A DNA stretch of 64,000 nt, taken from assembly GCF_009760405.1 (NCBI RefSeq), contig NZ_WRPP01000001.1, positions 1,302,001-1,366,000 on the forward strand. The letters run 5' to 3'. The notes beneath the pieces are model-generated. The model saw only the letters and a program-made list of their open reading frames with translations, was not told the DNA's origin and made no database searches. The stretch is from Nocardia terrae. GTDB lineage: Bacteria; Actinomycetota; Actinomycetes; Mycobacteriales; Mycobacteriaceae. A program made the position numbers and the translations under genes. This document shows positions 27,027 to 37,909 of the stretch, piece after piece; the stretch's first letter is position 1, and every line of letters begins with the position of its first letter.

Positions 27027-27777
27027 GATTTCGGACGAGATCGTCTCGTACGCTTTACCGTTCGAGGAGGACTTCTTCGCGGAGCTCTCCGAGTCAGCCG
27101 TGTTGGAGGACCTGGGAAAGGGTCGCAGAGGGGCCACGCTGACCAAGCCGGACGAGGCGGGTCTGGTCCCGCTCGTTCGTACCACCACCCGGTACGGCAG
27201 TCCGGCCCAACGCTTCCGGGCGGTGCACGACCGCCTGGCGCGACGGATTCGCGCGCTGGCGGAACTCCCTGCCGACTTCGACAATGCCCTCATCGAGCGC
27301 TATACGAACGCCTACGCCACCATGGGCAGTCACTCGGATCAAGCCCTCGATCTGGCCGACGAGTCCTTCATCGCCGTCTTCTCCTGCTATCGGAATCCCG
27401 AAACGGTTCCGTCGCGGAAGCTGATGGTCGAATCGAAGGAGTCCGGCGAGACGTTCGAGATTCCCTTGGCCCACAACGGGATCGTCGCGTTCTCCGTTGC
27501 TTCGAATCGGCGGCTGAAGCACAAGATCGTGTTGGACACGTCCGTCCCGGTGGCGGAGAACGAATGGCTCGGCGTGACCTTCCGGACGTCGAAGACCTTC
27601 CTCCGGTTCCACGAGGGACACCCGTACCTGCCGGACGGCGAGCGACTCGTACCGGCCGATGAAACTCAGCGGCGCGAGTTCTACCAGCTGCGTCGGCGCG
27701 AGAACAACGAGACGGAATTCGTCTACCCCGCACTGACGTACACCATCAGCGAAAGCGACCTGATGCCGCCCGCCTGA
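27010..27777 (+). CDS. AlkB-like 2-oxoglutarate/Fe(II)-dependent dioxygenase 2
   Basis: A 255-residue protein with a second, shorter copy of the same fold: NALIERYTNAYATMGSHSDQ, giving HxD ligands H108/D110, distal H171 in RRLKHKIVLD, and R192 in WLGVTFRTSKTF for 2-oxoglutarate. The first Arg of the AlkB R-x5-R pair is replaced by W186, so substrate handling should differ from its neighbour. TTG 27010 (after GGGGGA) is the best start and overlaps the upstream gene by 17 bases. Its 3' end overlaps the convergent acetyltransferase by 32 bases. Confidence 0.72.
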   Translation: MRPEPRISDEIVSYALPFEEDFFAELSESAVLEDLGKGRRGATLTKPDEAGLVPLVRTTTRYGSPAQRFRAVHDRLARRIRALAELPADFDNALIERYTNAYATMGSHSDQALDLADESFIAVFSCYRNPETVPSRKLMVESKESGETFEIPLAHNGIVAFSVASNRRLKHKIVLDTSVPVAENEWLGVTFRTSKTFLRFHEGHPYLPDGERLVPADETQRREFYQLRRRENNETEFVYPALTYTISESDLMPPA

Positions 27778-28330
27778 CCTCGTAGATGATTTCGAGGCCG
27801 TCCACCTCGTCCCATTGCTCGCCGGTTTCGACGAAGCCGTAGTGCGAAACCAGTTGGCGCGAAGGGAGATTGCCGGGGCTGATGGTGGCTCGGACGACAC
27901 TCACCGCGGGCTCGTCGGCGGCCCGGTCCAGCATGAATTCCAGTGCCGCGCGGGCGTAACCGCGGCGGCGGAAGGCCGGATCGACGGCGTATCCGACCTC
28001 GACCATGCCCGAGGCGTCGGGGAGGCCGTGGAAACCCGCCCTGCCCACCGCGCACCGAGCCTGCTCGTCCCAGATGACCCCGGTCACCCACTCGGCGCAG
28101 GCCGGTTCCCGCTCGACCTGGGCCGTGCGCAGCGACCACGTGTACCGCCACTCGGGACCCGCGAACATCCCCGTCAGCGGCACCGGGCTGGTCGCGTTCG
28201 CGGCGACCAGATCGCCCGCGGCGAGGGCCCGCAGGGTCGGGTGGTTCAGCTGCACGATGCGCACCCGCGGGAGCGGGCGATGGCCGGCTGCGGCGATCTG
28301 ATCGTCGGACATAGGCCAAACCTGCCTCAT
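27746..28330 (-). CDS. GNAT-family N-acetyltransferase
   Basis: A 194-residue acetyl-CoA-dependent acyltransferase. Seen: beta-4 EVGYAVDPAFRRRGYARAAL with the acetyl-CoA pyrophosphate loop (R/Q-x-x-G-x-A/G as RRRGYA, about 120-130), then ISPGNLPSRQLVSHYGFVETG, the usual C-terminal half of the RimJ/RimL-like subgroup. ATG 28330 overlaps the stop of the upstream MFS gene by ATGA, favouring it over ATG 28312. The acceptor is unknown. Confidence 0.9.
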   Translation of the reverse strand: MRQVWPMSDDQIAAAGHRPLPRVRIVQLNHPTLRALAAGDLVAANATSPVPLTGMFAGPEWRYTWSLRTAQVEREPACAEWVTGVIWDEQARCAVGRAGFHGLPDASGMVEVGYAVDPAFRRRGYARAALEFMLDRAADEPAVSVVRATISPGNLPSRQLVSHYGFVETGEQWDEVDGLEIIYEVRRAASGRFR

Positions 28331-29688
28331 GCCCCCGAACCGCGCACCGGAATTTCGACCGGGACCGGCTCATCGGCGCGGTCGGTCTCGGCTTCGGGGA
28401 TCTCGGTGCCGTGCAGGGAGGTTCCCGCGGTCTCGCGCAGGTAGGCGCAGGCGATCAGGCCGATCAGCGAGGCGGCCACCATGTAGACGGCGGGGAAGAG
28501 GGTCCAACCGGTGTGCTCGATGACGGCCTCGTTGATCAGCGGGGCGGTGCCGCCGAAGGCGGCGGTGGAGACGTTGTAGCCCAGGGCGAATCCCGCGTAG
28601 CGCACGTGGGTGGGGAAGATGGCCGGGAAGGTCGAGCTGATGGTCGACAGCTGCGGCACGTACAGCAGCCCCAGGATGACGAAACCGAGGACCGCCCAGA
28701 CGATTCCGCGACCCATCAGCCAGTACATCGGTACGGCGAACACGGTGAGACCGAGGAGCGAGACCAGCCACAGCGGGCGGCGGCCGACCCGGTCGGAGAG
28801 GCGGCCGAAGAACGGCAGCGACACCATCATCACCAGCTGACCGATCAACATCATTGCGGTGGTGGTGGATTCGCCCACGCCGAGGGTGTGTTGCAGATAG
28901 GTGGGCTGGTAGGTGAGCAGCGTGTAGTTGACCACGTTGAGGGCCACCACCAGGCCGATCAGGGTGAGCAGTTCGCGGCGATAGGTGGTGAGGACCTCGC
29001 GCAGCCCGGCCGGCGGCGTGCGCTCGCCCTCGCAGAGTTCGGTGAACACCGGGGATTCGTCGAGTTTGGCCCGCAGGTACCAACCGGTCAGACCCAGCGG
29101 AACGGCCAGCAGGAACGGAATCCGCCAGCCCCCGGCGTACATGGCGTCCGAGCCGAGCACCAGCTGGCAGGCCAGCACCACCGCCGACCCGCCCACGAAC
29201 CCCGCGAGCGTGCCGAATTCGAGGAAGCTGCCCAGGAATCCGCGCTTGCGGTCCTGTGCGCATTCCGCGAGATAGGTTGCGGCGCCGCCGTATTCACCAC
29301 CGGTGGAGAAACCCTGCACCACCCGCAGCGTGATCAGCAGGATCGGCGCGAGCACCCCCGCCGTGGCATGGGTCGGCAACAGCCCGATCGCGCCGGTGGC
29401 CACCGACATGAGCAGGATCGTGGTGGCCAGCACCGCTTTCCGGCCGATCCGGTCGCCCAGCGGACCCCACACCATCCCGCCCAGCGGCCGCAGCGCGAAC
29501 GAGATCGCGAACCCCAGCATGGTGCCGAGCGTGCCCAGCTCGCCCGGGAAGAACGCGGACGTGAGATAACCGGCCGTGGCGGCGTACACCCCGTAGTCGA
29601 ACCATTCGGTGGCATTGCCCATGGCGCTGGCGGCGACCGACCTCCGCAGCGGGAAGCCGGTCCTGGTCGATTCCATAGAATCTCGCAT
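28327..29688 (-). CDS. MFS transporter, ProP-like metabolite:H+ symporter family
   Basis: A 453-residue 12-helix inner-membrane symporter. Seen: the signature of the metabolite:H+ symporter family near the N terminus (GNATEWFDYGVYAATAGYL), the GPLGDRIGRKAVL loop, RVVQGFSTGGEYGGAATYLAE, and the second RLSDRVGRRPLWL loop. ProP, KgtP and related carriers in this family import osmolytes or organic acids. The start is ATG 29688 or 29676. It is coupled to the downstream acetyltransferase through an ATGA overlap, an uncommon pairing. Confidence 0.92.
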   Translation of the reverse strand: MRDSMESTRTGFPLRRSVAASAMGNATEWFDYGVYAATAGYLTSAFFPGELGTLGTMLGFAISFALRPLGGMVWGPLGDRIGRKAVLATTILLMSVATGAIGLLPTHATAGVLAPILLITLRVVQGFSTGGEYGGAATYLAECAQDRKRGFLGSFLEFGTLAGFVGGSAVVLACQLVLGSDAMYAGGWRIPFLLAVPLGLTGWYLRAKLDESPVFTELCEGERTPPAGLREVLTTYRRELLTLIGLVVALNVVNYTLLTYQPTYLQHTLGVGESTTTAMMLIGQLVMMVSLPFFGRLSDRVGRRPLWLVSLLGLTVFAVPMYWLMGRGIVWAVLGFVILGLLYVPQLSTISSTFPAIFPTHVRYAGFALGYNVSTAAFGGTAPLINEAVIEHTGWTLFPAVYMVAASLIGLIACAYLRETAGTSLHGTEIPEAETDRADEPVPVEIPVRGSGA

Positions 29689-29869
29689 GGAAAAGATCGA
29701 TACCCACGCTCACGATCCGCAAACGGCGGCGGTCCGGCACGGGCCCGCCGGCACCCGATGCCACCGGCGGTTAAACCATGATCGTGAACGTGGTCACAGG
29801 GCGCGTTCGCGACATCGTCCTTCCCCGCAATTCCCGGGCCGCGCCGCCCACCCCAATTAGGCTCGGGGA

Positions 29870-30322
29870 GTGCCGAAGCTGCTGATCATCCATCACACGC
29901 CCTCGCCGTTCATGCAGGAGATGTTCGAGGCGGTGCTGGCCGGGGCCACCGATCCCGAGATCGAAGGGGTCGAGGTGGTCCGGCGCGCGGCACTCGGCGT
30001 GACGGCGAGCGACGTGCTCGAGGCCGACGGCTATCTGCTGGGCACTCCGGCCAACCTCGGCTACATGAGCGGCGCCCTCAAGCACGCCTTCGACACCTTC
30101 TACTACCCGTGTCTGGACTCGACCCGAGGTCGGCCCTATGGCCTCTATATCCACGGCAATCAGGGAACCGAGGGCGCGGAGCGCAGTGTGGACGGCGCGA
30201 CCACCGGGCTGGGGTGGGAGAAAGCGGCCGCGCCGGTGATCATTTCGGGCAAGCCCGAGAAGCAGGACATCGAGCGCTGCTGGGAGCTCGGGGCGACGGT
30301 GGCAGCCGGGCTCATGGGGTGA
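29870..30322 (+). CDS. Flavodoxin-like / NADPH-dependent FMN reductase family protein
   Basis: A 150-residue flavodoxin-fold protein. Seen: N-terminal LLIIHHTPSPFMQEM (phosphate-binding loop), the GTPANLGYMSGALKHAFDTFYYP segment (FMN ring contact, WrbA/NAD(P)H:quinone-reductase-like), and an HGNQGTEGA loop. It probably carries out two-electron quinone or FMN reduction; partners unknown. GTG 29870 with GGGGA upstream. The 180-bp space to the divergent MFS gene shows no other feature. Confidence 0.82.
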   Translation: MPKLLIIHHTPSPFMQEMFEAVLAGATDPEIEGVEVVRRAALGVTASDVLEADGYLLGTPANLGYMSGALKHAFDTFYYPCLDSTRGRPYGLYIHGNQGTEGAERSVDGATTGLGWEKAAAPVIISGKPEKQDIERCWELGATVAAGLMG

Positions 30323-30415
30323 TCGGGAGCTTCCCCCGAATTCTGGTGGCTGACACACCTGGTGGTCGGACCGTCATACTCGAGGGGATGTCCGTGAGGA
30401 CGTCTCGAACGTGGA

Positions 30416-31108
30416 GTGTGGGAAGAGGTGACGGCCGCCTTGGAGGCGCAAGAGTTGGGGATTCGCCGGATCGGGCTGGTCGAGGACCATGAATCGGTGG
30501 CGATCGGTCTGTCGGCGATGTTGGCGCCGGAGGCCGATTTGGAGTTGGTGATCACGGCCGGGACCGTGGCCGAGTTGCTCGCGGCGGGGCCGCGATTGGA
30601 TCTGGTGGTGCTGGATCTGCGGCTCGCGGACGGGTCCGCGCCCGAGGACAATGTGCGCGCGCTGCGGGCGCGCGGCATCGAGGTGCTGGTGTTCACCGGC
30701 GCCGACAACCCGTTCCTGGTGCGGGCCGCCGCCCGCGAGGGTGTGCTCGGCGTGGTGCGCAAGTCCGAGGACATGCCGACCGTGGTCGCGGCCGTGCGCC
30801 GGGCCGCGCACGGCGAGCAGGTCGTCACCACCGACTGGGCCGCCGCCATCGACGGCGACCCGCAGCTGTCGGACGTCGGGCTGAGCCCGCGCCAGCAGCA
30901 GGTGCTGCAGCTCTACGCCTCGGGGGAGAAGGCGTCGCGGGTGGCACGCATGACCGGGCTGTCCGAGCAGACGGTGAACGACTATCTGGGCCGCATCCGC
31001 CAGAAGTACGCCGACGCCGGCCGCCCGGCCCCCACCAAGACCGACCTCTACAAGCGGGCCGTCGAGGACGGGTGGCTGCCTGTCCCCGAACGGAATCCGC
31101 GGACATGA
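30416..31108 (+). CDS. LuxR/NarL-type response regulator
   Basis: A 230-residue two-component output protein. Seen: acidic pocket in RIGLVEDHES, phospho-acceptor Asp (about D67) in VVLDLRLADG, the FTGADNPFLVRAA and GVVRKSEDM switch regions (Thr and Lys), then a C-terminal LuxR helix-turn-helix LSPRQQQVLQLYASGEKASRVARMTGLSEQTVNDYLGRIRQKYADAG. GTG 30416 or 30428 are possible starts. Its stop overlaps the sensor kinase start (ATGA), so the two are a cognate pair; targets unknown. Confidence 0.92.
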   Translation: MWEEVTAALEAQELGIRRIGLVEDHESVAIGLSAMLAPEADLELVITAGTVAELLAAGPRLDLVVLDLRLADGSAPEDNVRALRARGIEVLVFTGADNPFLVRAAAREGVLGVVRKSEDMPTVVAAVRRAAHGEQVVTTDWAAAIDGDPQLSDVGLSPRQQQVLQLYASGEKASRVARMTGLSEQTVNDYLGRIRQKYADAGRPAPTKTDLYKRAVEDGWLPVPERNPRT

Positions 31109-32394
31109 CCGCCTCGGGCACCCTGGAATCCACGGCCACACCCCGGCCGCTGCCCTCGATCGCGGCCTTCGCGCAGCGGGTGCGCGGCACCCTCCTCATG
31201 AAAGAGGACCCGGCCACCGCCGCCTACGACCGCATCATGCGGCGGCTGGGCATCTCGATCGGCATCGCCGGGATGATCTTCGGCGGTTTCGAGCTGCCCG
31301 AGGTCGCCGAACAGGGCCGCTACGCGCCCATGTGGTGGACGGTGACCGCGCTGGTGCTGGCGTTCGGCTGGTATCCGGTGATCGGCGTGGTGGCCGCGGT
31401 GTCCGGGCCGCGCGCCATCCGGTTCGTATCCGGTTGCGCGGCGGTCAGTTTCCTGGCCGCGCTGGCCACGATCCCGTTCGGGCTGCACCTGCACACGATC
31501 GACGCCACCACGGTGTGGCCCTACCGGATGACCCCGCTCGCGGTGACCGCGGCCGTGCTGGCCTGGCAGACCCGGCTCACCGTCGGTTATCTGCTGGTCG
31601 CCGCGACGTCGGCCGCGGCGGCGTCGCTGTACACGGTGCCCGCGTTCACGACTCAATATGTGGCCGAGAACTTCCTGCGCGCGGTCGGACTCTCGGCCCT
31701 GTTCGTCTGGTGCGGCACCGCCGCCACCGGAGCCGCCGCCCGCGTGGACCGCGAATCCGCCATCGCCAGCCGCCGCGCCGCCGCCCAGGCCGCCGCGCAG
31801 TCCCGCGATCGTGAACGCGCCCGCTTCGCCGCGCTCACCCACGACGCGGTGCTCTCGACCCTGCTGGAAGCCTCGCGCGCCGGCACCGCCTCCGATGTGC
31901 TGCAACGCCAAGCCGAACGCACCCTCGAACAGCTCGACGAATACCGCGGCGAGGACCGCGATCCCGATCTGCTCGACGCCCGTTCGGCGGTGCTGTTCCT
32001 GAGAGCCGCCGTGCAGGAGATCAATCCGAGCGTCCGGTTCGCCACCCGCACCTGGCCCGGCTACGACGACCTGCGCATGCCCGTGCACTCGGCCAGCACC
32101 ATCGCGGCCGCGCTCGCCGAGGCGGTGCGAAACAGCCTGCGCCACGCGGCCGTTCCGGGCCGGGAGGTGCGCCGCACGGTCACCGCCACGGTCAGCGCGG
32201 GCAGCATCCGCATCGCCTTCAGTGACAACGGCGCGGGTTTCGACCTCGCGGCCGTCTCCGCGGACCGCCTCGGCATCTCCATGAGCATCCTGGGTCGCAT
32301 GCGCCAGCTCGCGGGCGGCTCGGCCTTCGTGGAATCCCAACCGGGAGAAGGCACCACCGTGACCCTGGTGTGGGGTGGCGATGGTTCCCGCTGA
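31105..32394 (+). CDS. Membrane sensor histidine kinase (NarL-partner type)
   Basis: A 429-residue kinase with about five or six N-terminal membrane helices (about 45-205), a short coiled linker rich in Arg/Ala (RAAAQAAAQSRDRERARFAAL), an H-box ALTHDAVLSTLLEASRA (H246-D247), N-box EAVRNSLRHA, and G-boxes DNGAGFD and GLG-like RLGISMSILG. The H-D pair is the HisKA_3-like arrangement of NarX/DesK-type kinases. No extended external sensor domain is present, so the signal is probably sensed in the membrane. It is coupled to the response regulator upstream and overlaps the next gene. Confidence 0.9.
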   Translation: MTASGTLESTATPRPLPSIAAFAQRVRGTLLMKEDPATAAYDRIMRRLGISIGIAGMIFGGFELPEVAEQGRYAPMWWTVTALVLAFGWYPVIGVVAAVSGPRAIRFVSGCAAVSFLAALATIPFGLHLHTIDATTVWPYRMTPLAVTAAVLAWQTRLTVGYLLVAATSAAAASLYTVPAFTTQYVAENFLRAVGLSALFVWCGTAATGAAARVDRESAIASRRAAAQAAAQSRDRERARFAALTHDAVLSTLLEASRAGTASDVLQRQAERTLEQLDEYRGEDRDPDLLDARSAVLFLRAAVQEINPSVRFATRTWPGYDDLRMPVHSASTIAAALAEAVRNSLRHAAVPGREVRRTVTATVSAGSIRIAFSDNGAGFDLAAVSADRLGISMSILGRMRQLAGGSAFVESQPGEGTTVTLVWGGDGSR

Positions 32395-33427
32395 CGAACG
32401 CCTGCTCGATCTGGATCCCCGCTTCGGGCTGCGCGATCTGCTCGGCCTGCGCGGCAGTGCCGCCTGGCTGTTCCTGCTGATCCTGGAAGCCGTCATCGCG
32501 CTGTACATGCTGCGCAACTTCGGGCACGCGCCCTTGTGGGCGGCCTTCGCCAGTCTCGTGCTCATGCTCAGCGCGGGCGCGCTGGTCACCGCGATCCCGG
32601 TCGATCCGCTGCCGATCCCGGTCGCCCTGTATGCGGCCGCCGCGCCGCCGCTCGCCACCGCGCTGACGGTGATCACCCCCGACCATGCCGTGAACGACAC
32701 CGTCTGGTCGGCCTTCGCGTCCTCCTACGTGCTCGCGGTTCTGGTGCTGCGCGGGCGAATTCGCACGGCGTGGGTCGGCGTCACCGCCGTCGCGGCCGTG
32801 CTGGTCGTGATCGGGCTCATCGGCGGGCACCTGCGGCCCAGCACGCTGATCGGTTCGCTGGTGCCGATCGGCACCATCACCGCCATCTCCGTGTTCACCG
32901 CGGTGATGCGTCCCATGCAGCGGTCCCTGCGCGTCCTGCGCGAGGACGCCATGATGCGCGCGGCCGCCGAGGCGACCATGGCCGCGGCCGACAGCGAACG
33001 CACCCGCCAGCTCGCCCGTCTCGACCGGGTGGCGCGCCCGATCCTGGAACGCATCGCCGAGGGCGCGGAACTCACCGCCGCCGAACGCGAGGAATGCCGC
33101 CTGCTCGAGGCCGAACTCCGCGACGGTCTGCGCGCACCGCAACTGGTCACCGACGAACTCAGCGGTGCGGCCCGCGGCGCGCGTGGTCGCGGCGTGGAGG
33201 TCATCCTGCTCGACGACGGCGGTTTCGCGGGCGTCCCCGAATGGGTTCGCAAGCGCGTGATCGACGCCGCCACAAAGGAACTCGACGCCATCAATGCCGG
33301 GCGGATCACGGTCCGCGTGCTACCGCTGGGCCGTCACGTGCTGGCCACCGTCCTGGCGACCGGCCCGGACGAGGACCGCCGCACCGAGATCGACACCGAC
33401 GGCAAGGTCACGGTCATCGCCGACTGA
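32381..33427 (+). CDS. Membrane protein with degenerate kinase-like C terminus, partner of the two-component pair
   Basis: A 348-residue protein with about five N-terminal membrane helices (about 25-165) laid out like the preceding kinase, then a long charged helix (AAAEATMAAADSERTRQLARLDRVARPILERIAEGAELTAAE) and a C-terminal domain with VEVILLDDGG…VIDAATKELDAI. The helix resembles a histidine-kinase dimerisation segment, but no phospho-His, N-box or G-box is seen, so it is probably catalytically dead. ATG 32381 lies 14 bases inside the kinase gene; GTG 32375 is the alternative. It is likely a pseudokinase regulator or co-sensor. Confidence 0.75.
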   Translation: MVPADERLLDLDPRFGLRDLLGLRGSAAWLFLLILEAVIALYMLRNFGHAPLWAAFASLVLMLSAGALVTAIPVDPLPIPVALYAAAAPPLATALTVITPDHAVNDTVWSAFASSYVLAVLVLRGRIRTAWVGVTAVAAVLVVIGLIGGHLRPSTLIGSLVPIGTITAISVFTAVMRPMQRSLRVLREDAMMRAAAEATMAAADSERTRQLARLDRVARPILERIAEGAELTAAEREECRLLEAELRDGLRAPQLVTDELSGAARGARGRGVEVILLDDGGFAGVPEWVRKRVIDAATKELDAINAGRITVRVLPLGRHVLATVLATGPDEDRRTEIDTDGKVTVIAD

Positions 33428-33436
33428 CAGCGGCGG

Positions 33437-33904
33437 CTACGCGTCGGTGGTGCCGGTCGGAGGGGTGAAGCGGCCGGGGCCGCCCTTGCGCATCTGATCC
33501 CGCAGAGCGGACTGGACGGTTGTCGAAAGCCACGAGTTCAACGACTGCCCGCTCTGTGCGGCGGCCTCTTCGGCGCGCGACTTGATCTGCTCGACCAGGC
33601 GCAGCGTGACACGGCTGATGTCGCCGGTGACCTCCTCGAAGCTGGGGTGCTCCTCGGCGGCCGCGGACTTGCGGACATCGACGTGGGCGTCGGTGCCGTC
33701 GACCGAGACGTGGACCGTGCGGTCGGGCAGGGTGGCGCTCACCTCGGCGGCGAGCTCGGAGAGTGCGGCCAGCAACACCAGCCGCGCGGAATTCTCGGTC
33801 GCGGCGGCCAGGGCGGCGGCGGTGGCTTGGGTTTTCTCATCGCCCAGGGCCGCGGCGGCGATCAGGTTCTCGCGCAGCTGAGCGGTGTATTTGTTGAGAT
33901 CCAT
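33437..33904 (-). CDS. Ribbon-helix-helix (HicB/Arc-like) DNA-binding protein
   Basis: A 155-residue protein. The N-terminal part is a helical/HicB-like region (MDLNKYTAQLRENLIAAAALG…LVLLAALSELAAEVSATL) with a short beta segment (TVHVSVDGTDAHVDV). The C-terminal part carries a ribbon-helix-helix: ISRVTLRLVEQIKSRAEEAAAQSGQSLNSWLSTTVQSALRDQ (about 94-135). This is the usual layout of chromosomal HicB-like antitoxins, but no toxin gene lies beside it. ATG 33904 is 10 bases from an array of TGRCGTCA-type sites, suggesting autorepression. Confidence 0.82.
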   Translation of the reverse strand: MDLNKYTAQLRENLIAAAALGDEKTQATAAALAAATENSARLVLLAALSELAAEVSATLPDRTVHVSVDGTDAHVDVRKSAAAEEHPSFEEVTGDISRVTLRLVEQIKSRAEEAAAQSGQSLNSWLSTTVQSALRDQMRKGGPGRFTPPTGTTDA

Positions 33905-33914
33905 GACACCAGTG

Positions 33915-33956
33915 TGGCGTCACCACTGACGTCATTCAAGGAAACTTTTGACGCCA
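33915..33956. promoter_or_regulatory. TGRCGTCA operator array upstream of the ribbon-helix-helix gene
   Basis: TGGCGTCA (33915-33922), TGACGTCA (33927-33934, itself palindromic) and inverted TGACGCCA (33949-33956) lie within 42 bp just upstream of ATG 33904. The first two are 12 bp apart, a spacing typical of ribbon-helix-helix operator arrays. Autoregulation is inferred. Confidence 0.6.
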
Positions 33957-34004
33957 GAATCGGGCGCTTGACACGAATCGCCATCGCAGCGGGCGCGGTT
34001 CGGG

Positions 34005-37035
<3,031 letters not shown>

Positions 37036-37064
37036 CGGCCGAATCGCCTGCAGCACAAACGAAC

Positions 37065-37096
37065 CCGCCCCGGCAGTTATCCAACTGCCGGGGCGG
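37065..37096 (+). terminator. Hairpin terminator of the dapA–rnj operon
   Basis: CCGCCCCGGCAGTT (37065-37078) and AACTGCCGGGGCGG (37083-37096) pair perfectly around ATCC; the T-rich run ATTTGGTTTT follows. It lies 30 bases after the rnj stop. Confidence 0.8.
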
Positions 37097-37255
37097 ATTT
37101 GGTTTTGGAGGTATCGGCAGGTTCCAGCCCCCCACCGGTTCGGCAACGGCCTGGATCGCGGAGAGGGCGTGCCCAGGCCGACAGCCCAACTCACGTCCCA
37201 GCCCCCTCGAGACTCGGCCCGTGACGACCTCCCGGCGTGTCCCACGACACGAACG

Positions 37256-37313
37256 CCGAGTGGCACATCCTGGAGGGGATTTGTCTGAATTGCCTCCAGA
37301 ATGTGCCACTCGG
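37256..37313. repeat. Long palindromic repeat, family 2 copy 1
   Basis: A 21-bp left arm (37256-37276, beginning CCGAGTGGCACAT) pairs with 37293-37313 with one mismatch, around a 16-base loop. The outer stem CGAGTGGCACA recurs in the larger hairpin at 42110-42176, while the inner stem differs. It lies between two convergent genes. Confidence 0.7.
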
Positions 37314-37326
37314 TGGGAAGGGCGGG

Positions 37327-37887
37327 TTATTTGTCCTGGCAGGCTGCGGAGTCGAGCTTGGCGGCCTTGACGATCGAGCAGGCGTAGTTGTGGTCGATTT
37401 TCCAGTCGTTGCCGTCGGCTACGAAGGAGACCGTCGCGTTCTGGACGGGCTTGCCGTCGATCGTCACGTCGGCGTCGGCCTTGAGCTTGCCGCCGGACGG
37501 GTCGCCCACGTTGGTGATCTTGATCTTGACGTTGTTGGCCTTGGCGGCGTCTACCAGCTTCTGGGCGAGCTGGGGGTCCAGGGCGGCGTCTTCGATCCAG
37601 TCGGTCTTGGTCTTGGAGTCGATGGACGGATCGAAGGCCTTGGTCACCTTGGCGTTCAGGTCGTCGACCGTGGGCTTGGGCAGGTCGGCCGCGGTGGTGG
37701 GCGCGGGGGCCGCACCGGTGACCTTGCCGCCGTCGTCGGTGCTGCCGTCGAACTTGCCGGCGGGCGCGGCGGCCGAGGTGGTGGTCGCGGCCTTGGTGGT
37801 GTCGTCGGACTTGCTGCAGGCCACCAGACCCAGGGCCGAGGTGGCCAGCATCAGCGCGGCAGTCGCGCGGAAGATGTTGTGCTTCAA
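37327..37887 (-). CDS. Lipoprotein of the MTB12-like low-molecular-weight antigen family
   Basis: A 186-residue exported lipoprotein: signal peptide with lipobox LVAC (Cys about 24), a Thr/Ala/Pro-rich tether, then a domain of about 110 residues (DLNAKVTKAFDPSIDSKTKTDWIED … KIKITNVGDPSGGKLKADADVTIDG … QNATVSFVADGNDWKIDH) with the helix-plus-curved-sheet order of the mycobacterial MTB12 antigen. Two Cys near the C terminus may pair. TTG 37887 is chosen because GGGGAGAG lies upstream and the signal peptide then starts normally. It is 22 bases downstream of the DUF4189 gene and probably co-transcribed. Confidence 0.8.
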   Translation of the reverse strand: MKHNIFRATAALMLATSALGLVACSKSDDTTKAATTTSAAAPAGKFDGSTDDGGKVTGAAPAPTTAADLPKPTVDDLNAKVTKAFDPSIDSKTKTDWIEDAALDPQLAQKLVDAAKANNVKIKITNVGDPSGGKLKADADVTIDGKPVQNATVSFVADGNDWKIDHNYACSIVKAAKLDSAACQDK

Positions 37888-37909
37888 CGTAATTCTCTCC
37901 CCGTGTGGA

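Noticed and set aside
33968..33973. TTGACA upstream of dapA as a -35 box
   Set aside because: The nearest -10 candidate (TATAAC at 34005) is 31 bp away instead of about 17, and nothing suitable lies at the right spacing.
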